Assembly (NCBI GenBank): GCA_947311315.1
Contig: CAMZKN010000038.1
Span: 1 to 38,576 of the forward strand
Direction of reading: 5' to 3'
DNA from: an uncultured Desulfobulbaceae bacterium
Lineage (GTDB): Bacteria > Desulfobacterota > Desulfobulbia > Desulfobulbales > Desulfocapsaceae
Length of the DNA stretch: 38,576 nucleotides
In this document: in pieces, positions 9,506 to 17,644 of the stretch
How the letters are laid out: each line of letters starts with the position of its first letter
Position numbering within the stretch: position 1 is the stretch's first letter
Program-made: the position numbers and the translations under genes
The notes under the pieces: model-generated
Databases searched by the model: none
What the model was told of the DNA's origin: nothing
What the model saw: the letters and a program-made list of their open reading frames with translations, nothing else

Positions 9506-9943
9506 ATGTTGACTTTAGCAAATCTTTCTCCCAAGGAAGGTTCTACAAAAAATAGGAAGAGGCTCGGAAGAGGACCTGGAACCGGTCATGGAAAAACTGC
9601 AGGACGTGGTCATAAAGGGTTCAAATCTCGATCCGGTTCTGGTATCAAGCCCGGTTTTGAGGGTGGACAGATGCCTTTGCAAAGAAGATTGCCAAAACGT
9701 GGTTTTACTAATATTTTTAAGAAAGAATACACCTTAGTATCGCTTTCACAATTGGATTCTCTTGAGAGTAAGGATGTTATTTCAGTTGAGGATTTAATTG
9801 TAGCCGGGTTTGTAAGAAATGGAGAACGTGTAAAAGTTCTCGCCAACGGCGAAGTGACCAAAGCGATTAAGATTAAGGTTGATAAGATCAGTGTTTCTGC
9901 CAAAGCTAAAATTGAAGCTGCTGGTGGTGAAGTTCTTGCCTAA
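9506..9943 (+). CDS. rplO: 50S ribosomal protein L15
   Basis: L15, 145 residues from the ATG at 9506, which has GAGGAGAT immediately upstream within the end of rpmD. Starting earlier in frame would add 17 unrelated residues. The glycine- and arginine-rich RLGRGPGTGHGKTAGRG motif and the C-terminal ISVSAKAKIEAAGGEV are typical. L15 is a late 50S assembly protein. secY follows after 84 nt; that gap contains a small CCTCG...CGAGG hairpin. Confidence 0.96.
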   Translation: MLTLANLSPKEGSTKNRKRLGRGPGTGHGKTAGRGHKGFKSRSGSGIKPGFEGGQMPLQRRLPKRGFTNIFKKEYTLVSLSQLDSLESKDVISVEDLIVAGFVRNGERVKVLANGEVTKAIKIKVDKISVSAKAKIEAAGGEVLA

Positions 9944-10027
9944 AACTGATTAATGTCGAATTTCCTCGATTGATTACGAGGGTTTGAAATCTACGAATCC
10001 AGCAATGAATATAAGTAGGTACGAATA

Positions 10028-11332
10028 ATGAGTGGATTGCAGAGTGCTGCAAATATTCCTGAGTTGCGTAGGCGGGTACTCTTTACGCTTATAATGCTCG
10101 CTGTGTACAGAATGGGTGTTCAAATTCCGACTCCCGGAATTAACGGCGAAGCTTTATCTGCATTCTTCAGCCAACAAGCAGGTACTTTGTTTGGCATGTT
10201 TAATATGTTTTCCGGTGGCGCATTGAGTAATTTCTCAATATTTGCCCTTGGAATTATGCCTTACATCAGTGCATCGATTATTATTCAGTTGCTTACCGTA
10301 GTTATACCGCAGCTAGAAGCATTGAAGAAAGAAGGGCAATCAGGACAAAGGAAAATTACCCAATATACCAGATATGGTACAGTTTTATTGAGTATTATTC
10401 AGGGAACATTCATAGCAACAGGACTACAAGGTATGACAGGACCTGGTGGCGAGGCGATCGTACTTGCTCCTGGTATAGAGTTCAAGTTGATGACCATGCT
10501 TACATTGACATCTGGCACTGCATTCATTATGTGGCTCGGCGAACAGATGACAGAGCGTGGAATAGGCAATGGAATATCACTGATAATTTTTGCAGGCATA
10601 GTTGCAAGGGGACCTGCGGCAGTCGTAAATTCGATTCAGTTAATACAAGCTGGTGAAATTTCACTCTTCTTTGTACCGTTTCTCGTATTGTTTATGTTTG
10701 CGATTGTTGCGATAATAGTCTTTTTTGAGACATCACAGAGAAGAATACCCATACAATACGCAAAGAGGGTTGTCGGGCGTAAAGTTTATGGAGGACAAAG
10801 TTCTCACCTGCCGTTGAAAATTAATGTTTCAGGTGTCATTCCACCAATTTTTGCGTCTTCAATTATGATGTTTCCAGCAACAATTGGTAGTTTCATTAAA
10901 ATTGATTGGGTACAACAGGTTTCCGCAGCAATGTCCCCAGGAACTGTCTACTATTATATCTGTTATATTATAATGATAGTATTTTTCTGCTTCTTTTATA
11001 CAGCAGTTACTTTTAAACCAGATGATGTTGCTGAAAATCTAAAGAAAAATGGTGGATTTATTCCAGGGATACGGCCGGGTAAAAGGACTGCTGAGTTTAT
11101 TGATAAAGCTCTGACGCGTTTGACTGTGGTTGGTGCAATTTATCTTAGTGCGGTTTGTGTCTTACCAACAATTTTGATTTCAAAATTTAATATACCCTTC
11201 TTTTTTGGCGGAACTGCACTGCTCATTGTTGTAGGTGTCGGGATCGATACTATTTCTCAAATCGAATCACATTTACATATGAGAAACTACGAAGGGTTTA
11301 TGAAGCAGGGCAGGATGAAGGGGCGCAGATAA
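10028..11332 (+). CDS. secY: Protein translocase subunit SecY
   Basis: The 434-residue protein is SecY, the central channel of the Sec translocon in the inner membrane. By eye there are about ten hydrophobic segments. The first carries RVLFTLIMLAVYRMGVQIPT and is followed by the plug region rich in F, M and G. The conserved GIGNGISLIIFAG and the cytoplasmic loop GIRPGKRTAEFIDKALTRLT are present. SecY works with SecE and SecG to export or insert proteins. Its position after rplO is normal; what follows (a decayed map gene) is not. Confidence 0.97.
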   Translation: MSGLQSAANIPELRRRVLFTLIMLAVYRMGVQIPTPGINGEALSAFFSQQAGTLFGMFNMFSGGALSNFSIFALGIMPYISASIIIQLLTVVIPQLEALKKEGQSGQRKITQYTRYGTVLLSIIQGTFIATGLQGMTGPGGEAIVLAPGIEFKLMTMLTLTSGTAFIMWLGEQMTERGIGNGISLIIFAGIVARGPAAVVNSIQLIQAGEISLFFVPFLVLFMFAIVAIIVFFETSQRRIPIQYAKRVVGRKVYGGQSSHLPLKINVSGVIPPIFASSIMMFPATIGSFIKIDWVQQVSAAMSPGTVYYYICYIIMIVFFCFFYTAVTFKPDDVAENLKKNGGFIPGIRPGKRTAEFIDKALTRLTVVGAIYLSAVCVLPTILISKFNIPFFFGGTALLIVVGVGIDTISQIESHLHMRNYEGFMKQGRMKGRR

Positions 11333-11372
11333 TACAGTATCAACATAGTGCAATGGTTCTGAAAACCGAAAT

Positions 11373-11806
11373 GCTGTAATTAAAAATACTGACGAGGTAC
11401 AGCTTTTGCAAGAAGCACATCAGATTGTTGCTGAAACTTTGACAATGTTTGAAGATATTGTCGAGAGTGGGATGACGACGTGGGATCTTGATAAGCTTGC
11501 AGAGGATCTGTACATTTAAAGGGTTTCCTGGGAGTCTTTGTGTCTCTATAAACGAGGAAGTTGTACACGGTATTTTGCCATTACGATTCCTGTAGTAAAG
11601 TAGGGGCCGAAGTTGAAAGGCTCTTAGATGTGACAGAAACGTCTCTTGAGAAAGGTATTGAACCGATGGTTAATATGGGGACTCATAAAGTAAAGGTTCT
11701 CAGAGATGGTTGGACGGCAATAACTCAAGATAAAAGATGTTCTTCACATTTTGAACACTCTGTTGCAGTCACAGAAGAAAAACATTTTGTTTTGAGTGCC
11801 AGATAA
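11373..11806 (+). pseudogene. map: Degraded methionine aminopeptidase gene (map remnant)
   Basis: Three pieces of MetAP type I can be read in order in three frames. Piece one, 11373-11516, gives LLQEAHQIVAETL and GMTTWDLDKLAEDL, then hits TAA. Piece two, 11521-11580, gives GFPGSLCVSINEEVVHGILP. Piece three, about 11605-11806, gives ERLLDVTETSLEKGIEPM, then WTAITQDKRCSSHFEHSVAV near the end. The start codon, the segments carrying two aspartate, one histidine and one glutamate metal ligands, and about 300 bases overall are missing. MetAP removes the initiator methionine; this copy cannot. map normally stands between secY and infA, so this is a decayed native gene. A working copy must exist elsewhere if the activity is essential. 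Confidence 0.87.
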
Positions 11807-11898
11807 ATTCGGCGAAGAAAAAAAATGCTTCTCTTTTTGGAAGAGTTGTATTATATTGTCTCGCTTTTAGCTGAAACTTTGATTTTTCGGGATATTCC

Positions 11899-12135
11899 AT
11901 GGCAAAAGAAGAAGCGATAGAAGTAGAAGGAACCATAATTGAACCTTTACCCAATGCTATGTTCCGTGTGGAACTAGACAATGGGCATAAGGTACTGGCA
12001 CATATCTCTGGTAAAATGAGAATGCATTTTATTAAAATTTTACCAGGTGACAGGGTGACAATTGAACTCTCTCCATACGATTTAAGTCGCGGGAGAGTTA
12101 CGTTTAGGGCAAAAAATGCCAAAAAGAGAAAATAG
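11899..12135 (+). CDS. infA: Translation initiation factor IF-1
   Basis: IF-1, a single OB-fold domain, 78 residues (the family is usually about 72). The core is standard: [20 protein letters not shown], then [20 protein letters not shown] and [19 protein letters not shown]. The extra length is a lysine-rich tail (RAKNAKKRK). IF-1 occupies the 30S A-site during initiation. It lies directly after the map remnant and before rpmJ. The sequence before the ATG (TTCGGGATATTCC) gives only a weak ribosome-binding site. Confidence 0.95.
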   Translation: MAKEEAIEVEGTIIEPLPNAMFRVELDNGHKVLAHISGKMRMHFIKILPGDRVTIELSPYDLSRGRVTFRAKNAKKRK

Positions 12136-12149
12136 AGAGTTCGTTAATC

Positions 12150-12263
12150 ATGAAAGTACGCGCATCTGTAAAAAAAATATGCAGTGATTGTAAGATATTT
12201 AAACGGAACGGAGTTGTTCGCGTATCCTGTAAAGTTAAAAAGCATAAGCAAAGGCAGGGATAA
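12150..12263 (+). CDS. rpmJ: 50S ribosomal protein L36
   Basis: A 37-residue frame from the ATG at 12150 to TAA at 12261-12263 encodes L36: [14 protein letters not shown] at the start, then [14 protein letters not shown]. Cys11, Cys14, Cys27 and His32 form the zinc ribbon of the C+ type. L36 stabilises 23S rRNA in the 50S subunit. The gene lies 14 nt after infA and before rpsM, its normal place. The ribosome-binding site is weak (GAGAG further upstream), suggesting coupling to infA. Confidence 0.95.
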   Translation: MKVRASVKKICSDCKIFKRNGVVRVSCKVKKHKQRQG

Positions 12264-12311
12264 ACAGGTATTGCCGCTTTTGATTACCTACTTCTTTTAA
12301 GGAGATAGACC

Positions 12312-12677
12312 TTGGCACGTATAGCAGGAATTGACCTTCCAAAAAATAAGCACATGGATCGAGCGTTAACTTATATACACGGTATTGGGTTAACATCAGC
12401 CAGAAAAATACTCGATAAAGTTGATCTACCATTCACTATGAATAGTGATGATTTAAACGGAGATGACGTTAATCGAATTCGAAAAGTACTTGAAGCAGAG
12501 TACACTGTTGAGGGTGATCGGAGACGTGAAACCTCCATGGATATCAAGAGGCTTACGGATCTTGGTTGTTACCGTGGGCGCAGGCATCGCATGGGATTAC
12601 CTTGCAGGGGACAGAAAACAAAAACAAATGCACGTACCTGTAAAGGGCCTCGTAGAGGTGCTGGTCGTCGAAAATAA
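12312..12677 (+). CDS. rpsM: 30S ribosomal protein S13 (TTG start)
   Basis: S13, 121 residues, beginning ARIAGIDLPKNKHMDRALTY and ending with GQKTKTNARTCKGPRRGAG. It contains the helix-two-turn-helix domain and a basic tail reaching the P-site tRNA, and bridges to L5 in the 50S. The start is TTG, nine bases after AAGGAGAT; the family N-terminus fixes it. rpsK follows after 24 nt. Confidence 0.96.
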   Translation: MARIAGIDLPKNKHMDRALTYIHGIGLTSARKILDKVDLPFTMNSDDLNGDDVNRIRKVLEAEYTVEGDRRRETSMDIKRLTDLGCYRGRRHRMGLPCRGQKTKTNARTCKGPRRGAGRRK

Positions 12678-12701
12678 ATGAAATTTACTCAGGTGTAAGT
12701 T

Positions 12702-13082
12702 ATGGCTGTTGCAAAAAAACGAAAGGTTAAAAAGAATGTTCCTGAGGGAATTGTGTTTATCTACTCGACCTTTAATAATACAATTGTGACCATCTCAGAT
12801 AAGCAGGGAAATGTTATTTCCTGGTGTAGTGCTGGAGTCCTTGGTTTTAAGGGATCACGTAAGAGTACTCCGTTTGCCGCGCAGAATGCGCTAGCTGATG
12901 CAGCCAAAAAAGCTGCTGATTGCGGTATGCGGAAAGTGGAAGTGAAGGTGAAAGGTCCAGGGCCAGGTCGTGAAGCTGCTCTGAGAGCTCTCATTAATAC
13001 AGGGTTTGAGGTGTCTCGTATCTTTGATGTTACCCCAATACCTCATAATGGATGTAAACCTCCAAAACGCCGTCGTGTATAA
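12702..13082 (+). CDS. rpsK: 30S ribosomal protein S11
   Basis: The 126-residue product is S11: [18 protein letters not shown] near the start and the invariant [15 protein letters not shown] at the end. S11 forms part of the 30S platform near the mRNA exit. The ATG lies behind a GGTGTAAG stretch. The next gene, rpsD, is 131 nt downstream across an AT-rich gap with no gene. Confidence 0.97.
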   Translation: MAVAKKRKVKKNVPEGIVFIYSTFNNTIVTISDKQGNVISWCSAGVLGFKGSRKSTPFAAQNALADAAKKAADCGMRKVEVKVKGPGPGREAALRALINTGFEVSRIFDVTPIPHNGCKPPKRRRV

Positions 13083-13213
13083 CGACAGATCTTGATAAAG
13101 TTTACAGTATCACTCATTATATTTGGTGTGTGATAAGTACCTTCAAAAAAGCTTATTATTGTATTATCAAGAAATTATTGATCACGGTTCTACTAAAATA
13201 ATGGAGGCCCAAG

Positions 13214-13843
13214 TTGGCTAGAAATATTGGTGCTGCATGTCGTCGTTGCAGAAGAGAAAATTTGAAATTGTATCTCAAAGGGGATCGTTGTTATTCGGAT
13301 AAGTGTTCCTTTGAAAGAAGAGCATTTGGACCTGGACAACATGGACAGGCACGATTTAAAAAGCTCTCTGACTACGCTGTACAGCTTCGTGAAAAACAAA
13401 AAGTAAAGTCAATGTATGGTATGTTGGAAAGTCAGTTCCGTCTAAACTTTGTTAAGGCCGATCGGCAAAAAGGTGTGACAGGTGAGAATCTACTTGTTCT
13501 TCTTGAACGTCGTCTGGACAACACTGTATTTAGAATTGGTTTTGCTTCTTCCCGAAATCAGGCAAGACAGATTGTACGGCATAATCATATTTTAGTTAAT
13601 GGTCACAGGGTAAATATTCCTTCCTTCTTAATTTCAGTAGGCGATGTTATTACGTTGAAAGAGAAAAGTCGGGCAAATGGAATGATTAACGAAAACCTTG
13701 AGGCCGTAGCCAGGCGTGGTACTCCAACCTGGATTGAACTTGATAAAGATAACTATAAGGCGTCGATTAAAGCTCTACCAAATCGTGAAGAGCTTACTAT
13801 GCCTATACAAGAGCGGTTAATTGTTGAACTTTACTCAAAATAA
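13214..13843 (+). CDS. rpsD: 30S ribosomal protein S4, zinc-binding form (TTG start)
   Basis: S4, 209 residues. Near the N-terminus Cys9, Cys12, Cys26 and Cys31 form the C+ zinc site. An S4 RNA-binding domain follows around residues 98-160 (RLDNTVFRIGFASSRNQARQ). S4 nucleates 30S assembly. In E. coli it represses the alpha operon. The start is TTG seven bases after a GGAGG site. It stands just before rpoA, with a palindrome in the gap. Confidence 0.96.
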   Translation: MARNIGAACRRCRRENLKLYLKGDRCYSDKCSFERRAFGPGQHGQARFKKLSDYAVQLREKQKVKSMYGMLESQFRLNFVKADRQKGVTGENLLVLLERRLDNTVFRIGFASSRNQARQIVRHNHILVNGHRVNIPSFLISVGDVITLKEKSRANGMINENLEAVARRGTPTWIELDKDNYKASIKALPNREELTMPIQERLIVELYSK

Positions 13844-13928
13844 ATAGATGTAATGTGGTTGTTCAGGTAGGCGTTATTCTGCCAGAAAAGCTCATTAAAT
13901 TTATATTGTTCAATGGTTGAACGGTGTA

Positions 13929-13944
13929 TGGATATATATATCCA
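13929..13944. repeat. 16-bp perfect palindrome in the rpoA leader
   Basis: TGGATATATATATCCA is a perfect palindrome lying between rpsD and rpoA, centred about 43 bases before the rpoA ATG. In RNA it would fold to a six-pair stem with a UAUA loop; in DNA it is a symmetric, easily melted site. It lacks the T-tract of a terminator. Whether it regulates rpoA or marks a promoter region is unknown. Confidence 0.6.
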
Positions 13945-13979
13945 CCATAAAGTATGCAGAAACGCAGAGAAGGGAACTT

Positions 13980-15023
13980 ATGACTGAAGCTGCCGACGAA
14001 AAGATTCCGGTTCACCGTAACTGGCATGAGCTGATTAAGCCTGAGAAGCTTGAGGTTGATCGAGCAAAACATACAGAAAAGTATGGGAAATTTGTTTGTC
14101 AGCCATTGGAAAGAGGGTTTGCTGCCACAATTGGTAACTCGTTACGACGTATTCTTCTCTCTTCTATTCAGGGTGCAGCAATTACCACTGTGAAGATAGA
14201 AGGTGCCTTACACGAGTTTACTTCCATGAAAGACATTATGGAAGATGTGAGTGAAATTATACTCAATTTAAAGATGGTGCGCCTCAAACTGCATTGTGAG
14301 GAATCACAGAAAGTAACTATTACTAAAACAGGGCCCGGTACAATTACTGCTGCTGACATAACTGAATCCGGGTTTGTTGAGGTTATGACTAAAGATCAGG
14401 TTATTTGTACTCTGACCGGACCTGTTGAGTTTCATGCCGAAATGACGGTTGAATGGGGTAAGGGGTATCAGCCTGCAGAAAAGCAGGACAAAGAAGACCT
14501 CACCATTGGTCAGATACCAATTGATGCGATTTTTACTCCTATTCAAAATGTTAAGTATGTCACATCACAGGCACGTGTCGGACAACATACTGACTATGAT
14601 AAATTAACTTTTGAAATTGAGACAGATGGAAGTCTTCTCCCTGAGAACGCTTTAGCGTATGCTGCAAAAATTTTAAAAGAACAGATGACAATCTTTGTCA
14701 ATTTTGATGAGGAAGAGGTTGAGCCAGAGATTCCAGATGAACCAAATAAAGATGCAATCCCACTGAATCCATATCTCGACAAACCTGTTGAAGACCTTGA
14801 ACTGTCTGTTCGTTCGGCCAACTGCCTGAAGAATGCAGATATTCATTTTATCGGTGACTTGGCACAGAAGACTGATCAAGAGATGCTAAAAACGAAAAAT
14901 TTTGGACGAAAATCGCTTAATGAGATTAAGGCTTTGTTGTCCGAAATGGATCTTACCCTTGGAATGAAATTTGAAAACTGGGCCGCTCCGGATGTTACTG
15001 AAAAGGAAGAAGGGCTGACGTAA
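13980..15023 (+). CDS. rpoA: DNA-directed RNA polymerase subunit alpha
   Basis: RpoA, 347 residues from the ATG at 13980, which has GAAGGGA upstream; earlier in-frame codons would add 21 unrelated residues. The N-terminal domain has the dimerisation signature GFAATIGNSLRRILLSSIQG. A flexible acidic linker (EEEVEPEIPDEPNKD) follows. The C-terminal domain (about residues 268-330: ELSVRSANCLKNADIHFIGD, then KNFGRKSLNEIKALL) contacts UP elements and activators. It belongs to the alpha operon between rpsD and rplQ. Confidence 0.97.
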   Translation: MTEAADEKIPVHRNWHELIKPEKLEVDRAKHTEKYGKFVCQPLERGFAATIGNSLRRILLSSIQGAAITTVKIEGALHEFTSMKDIMEDVSEIILNLKMVRLKLHCEESQKVTITKTGPGTITAADITESGFVEVMTKDQVICTLTGPVEFHAEMTVEWGKGYQPAEKQDKEDLTIGQIPIDAIFTPIQNVKYVTSQARVGQHTDYDKLTFEIETDGSLLPENALAYAAKILKEQMTIFVNFDEEEVEPEIPDEPNKDAIPLNPYLDKPVEDLELSVRSANCLKNADIHFIGDLAQKTDQEMLKTKNFGRKSLNEIKALLSEMDLTLGMKFENWAAPDVTEKEEGLT

Positions 15024-15092
15024 ATTCCTGGGATTATTTTATTTTGATTAATAGCCGATGTTTGGTAATTCGCAGTTGTAGAGGATGGTACG

Positions 15093-15482
15093 ATGAGACA
15101 TAGAAAATCTGGTAGAAAATTAGGACGTACAAGTTCACATAGAGATGCCATGTTCAGAAACATGGTTACATCACTTTTTGAGCACGAACGGATTGTTACT
15201 ACCAAAGAAAAAGCGAAAGAGCTACGACCCATTGCTGAGAAGATGATTACTCTTGCGAAGAGAGGTGACCTGCACGCAAGAAGGCAGGCATTAAGTTACA
15301 TTCGCAGCAAGGCTGTAGTTGAGAAACTTTTTACAGATATCAAAGATCAGTTTGCTGAGCGCAAGGGTGGGTATACGCGTATCTTGCAGACAGGTGTCCG
15401 GAAAGGTGATGCCGCAAGTATGGCAATTATTGAACTTGTCGGATACGAAGAGGTTATTGAGTCTGTTAATTCAGAAAATTGA
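15093..15482 (+). CDS. rplQ: 50S ribosomal protein L17
   Basis: L17, 129 residues, starting [17 protein letters not shown] and containing [19 protein letters not shown] and the C-terminal [18 protein letters not shown]17 lies near the tunnel exit. A GAGGATGG site precedes the ATG. It is the last gene of the cluster and is followed at once by an intrinsic terminator. Confidence 0.97.
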   Translation: MRHRKSGRKLGRTSSHRDAMFRNMVTSLFEHERIVTTKEKAKELRPIAEKMITLAKRGDLHARRQALSYIRSKAVVEKLFTDIKDQFAERKGGYTRILQTGVRKGDAASMAIIELVGYEEVIESVNSEN

Positions 15483-15501
15483 TATGTAAATATTACAAAA
15501 A

Positions 15502-15539
15502 AGCTGACTGGAATGTATATTCCAGTCAGCTTTTTTTTT
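15502..15539 (+). terminator. Intrinsic terminator after rplQ
   Basis: A perfect 13-bp stem (AGCTGACTGGAAT with ATTCCAGTCAGCT) and a GTAT loop are followed by a run of nine T at 15531-15539; A residues before the stem can pair with the T-tract. It lies 19 nt after the rplQ stop and closes the ribosomal cluster. Confidence 0.93.
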
Positions 15540-15651
15540 GCCATTTTTTAGAACTGTATTAATTATTTTTTCTTTTGTTTGTGACACAAAATAGTTTTTA
15601 AAAAAGGTATTTATAGATCCTTTTGTTCGTTGGTCTTGTGCGAGATTTATA

Positions 15652-16419
15652 ATGGAAATTGAGAAGAAAATGATTGAAGAGGGTATGGTTCCTTTAGGGA
15701 ATTCTGAATTTCCTTTCGAATGTCATGCTGGTGTCTCTTGTTTCACCCTTTGCTGTAGAAACGTAAACCTTACACTCTACCCATACGATGTAATTCGTTT
15801 GAAAAAATCGCTGAATATTGATTCGGAAGAGTTTATGAGGAATTATACGTTTATTCAGAAAGAACACAATCCGTTTTTTCCTTCTGTCAAACTCAAATTA
15901 CTTAAAGACGATAAAAAGTCCTGCCCTTTTCTTAACGAAAAAGGCTGTAGTGTCTATAAAGATCGACCATCGGCATGTCGAACATATCCGGTAGAAGTTG
16001 CAGTAGGTAGGGAAAATATTGATTCGGTGCCAAAGGAGTATTTCTTCCTTACCCATCACAGTTATTGTCTTGGTCATGGTGAAGAAAAAATACAGACTGT
16101 GAAACAGTGGTCTAGAAGCCAGAAGTTACATGATTTTAATCTTATGAACAGGTTATGGGCTGAAGTTGATGCTCTTTTTGCCAGTAACCCGTGGAAAGGA
16201 GAAGGGGCAGGCGGAGAAAAACAACAAATTGCTTTTATGGTATGCTATAACATTGACAGTTTTAGAAAATTTATTCAACTCCACAAACTTATCCAACAGT
16301 TCAGGATTGAAAAATCCACTAAAAAAAGGATTTTATCCGATGATAGTGAATTGTTAAAATTCGGTTTCGAGTGGCTGAAGCTTATCCTGACAGGAAAGTC
16401 TTCTTTAATGATGAGATAA
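15652..16419 (+). CDS. YkgJ-family cysteine cluster protein
   Basis: A 255-residue protein with the cysteine pattern of the YkgJ/UPF0153 family: Cys24, Cys30, Cys34 and Cys35 in the N-terminal part (HAGVSCFTLCCRNVNLTLYP), then CPFLNEKGCSVYKDRPSACR (Cys91, 99, 109) and Cys139. The family is thought to bind iron-sulfur or zinc; its role is not well established. No signal peptide is seen, so it is probably cytosolic. The ATG at 15652 lacks a good ribosome-binding site, so starts at 15670 or 15685 are possible. It stands alone between the terminator and rpsB, apparently not part of either translation operon. Confidence 0.8.
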   Translation: MEIEKKMIEEGMVPLGNSEFPFECHAGVSCFTLCCRNVNLTLYPYDVIRLKKSLNIDSEEFMRNYTFIQKEHNPFFPSVKLKLLKDDKKSCPFLNEKGCSVYKDRPSACRTYPVEVAVGRENIDSVPKEYFFLTHHSYCLGHGEEKIQTVKQWSRSQKLHDFNLMNRLWAEVDALFASNPWKGEGAGGEKQQIAFMVCYNIDSFRKFIQLHKLIQQFRIEKSTKKRILSDDSELLKFGFEWLKLILTGKSSLMMR

Positions 16420-16500
16420 AAAATAGTAGTTGTATTTAAAACCATGCGTTGCAAAAAACAGCTACTCATGGTAAAAAATATGGTTGATCTTTTTGTATGT

Positions 16501-16517
16501 CAGACCATTGGGGTCTG
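16501..16517 (+). promoter_or_regulatory. Small hairpin in the rpsB leader
   Basis: CAGACC and GGTCTG form a six-pair stem with an ATTGG loop, 105 bases before rpsB. A second, imperfect stem (ACCATG...CATGGT, 16441-16472) lies just after the previous gene. Neither has a T-tract. rpsB leaders are bound by S2 in several bacteria; calling this such a leader is inference from position only. Confidence 0.3.
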
Positions 16518-16622
16518 CATCAATAATACACACGTCTTCGCTTAATAACTGGTGTCGCTAAGCATTATTTTAATGTATAGCGATTATAGAAGATGGAGGA
16601 ATAACCAGGAATGGAGTTAAAA

Positions 16623-17432
16623 ATGGCAAGTGCTACAGTAAGAGAACTCTTAAAGGCCGGTGTACATTTTGGTCATCAGACCAGGCGTTGGAATCCTAAA
16701 ATGAAGCCATATATTTATGGCCCTCGCAACGGGATTTACATTATAAACCTTGATAAGACAAAACGTCTTTTTGATAAGGCCTGTGAGTATATAACCAGTG
16801 AAGTACAAAAAGGTGGTTCTGTTCTGTTTGTTGGCACCAAACGACAGGCTCAGTCCATAGTTAATGAAGAAGCCAAAAGATGTGGTGGCTTCTATGTAGA
16901 TCATCGTTGGCTTGGCGGGATGCTCACCAACTTCCAAACCATTAAAAACAGTATTGATCGCCTAAAATCCATTGAGTCAATGCAAAAAGATGGTTCTATA
17001 AACCGTTTTCCTAAAAAAGAAATTCTTTTGATGGAAAAAGAACGTATCAAACTTGAAAGAAACGTTGGCGGTATCAAGAATATGCGTAAGTTGCCTTCTG
17101 TAATTTTCATTGTAGATCCGCGCAAGGAATCTATTGGTGTTAACGAGGCTCGTAAACTTGGTATTCCAGTTGTTGCTATAACTGATACAAATTGTGACCC
17201 TGATTTTATTGATTTTCTCATTCCAGGTAACGACGATGCCATTCGGGCTATACGATTGATAAGTTATCATATTGCTGAAGCAGTTCTTGCCGGGCAGGCA
17301 TTACGTGATGGTGAAGATGCCTCTGACGAAGCCGTTGCTGCTTCAATGGGTGATGCTGGAAGTGAGATGGTAGAAAAAAGCGAAGGAACTGAAGCTCCGG
17401 TTGCAGACGAAAAAAAAGCTACTGAAGAATAA
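16623..17432 (+). CDS. rpsB: 30S ribosomal protein S2
   Basis: S2, 269 residues, with [20 protein letters not shown] at the start and the family motifs [14 protein letters not shown] and [18 protein letters not shown] prefer the ATG at 16623, which has GGAG six bases upstream and gives the usual N-terminal length. An ATG at 16611 would add four residues and has GGAGG eleven bases upstream, so it stays possible. The C-terminus has an acidic low-complexity tail of about 40 residues after the core, longer than in many S2 proteins. tsf follows past a terminator-like hairpin. Confidence 0.96.
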   Translation: MASATVRELLKAGVHFGHQTRRWNPKMKPYIYGPRNGIYIINLDKTKRLFDKACEYITSEVQKGGSVLFVGTKRQAQSIVNEEAKRCGGFYVDHRWLGGMLTNFQTIKNSIDRLKSIESMQKDGSINRFPKKEILLMEKERIKLERNVGGIKNMRKLPSVIFIVDPRKESIGVNEARKLGIPVVAITDTNCDPDFIDFLIPGNDDAIRAIRLISYHIAEAVLAGQALRDGEDASDEAVAASMGDAGSEMVEKSEGTEAPVADEKKATEE

Positions 17433-17503
17433 GTTTTGGCGCACTGGCAGCAGGTTTCATACTGTTGTTCAGTTTTTTGATACACAGAATAAAGTGATCA
17501 CTG

Positions 17504-17534
17504 AAAAGGGGCTGTCATCAGACTGCCCTTTTTT
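17504..17534 (+). terminator. Terminator or attenuator between rpsB and tsf
   Basis: AAAAGGGGCTGTC pairs with GACTGCCCTTTTT (one T-T mismatch and one G-T pair, ATCA loop), ending in six T. It lies 72 nt after rpsB and 110 nt before tsf. It probably reduces read-through from rpsB, so tsf may be partly attenuated or have its own promoter. Confidence 0.75.
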
Positions 17535-17644
17535 CATATATTGTTTTCTGAGGAGTTTGTGAAAACAATATGGAGACTGCTTCTCTGGAATGGTTTGAGC
17601 TGTTTCAGGGAAAAAATTATTTATAGATTGTAAAGGAGAATACC

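Noticed and set aside
16611..16622. Alternative rpsB start four codons upstream
   Set aside because: GGAG spacing and family N-terminal length favour 16623, although 16611 cannot be excluded.
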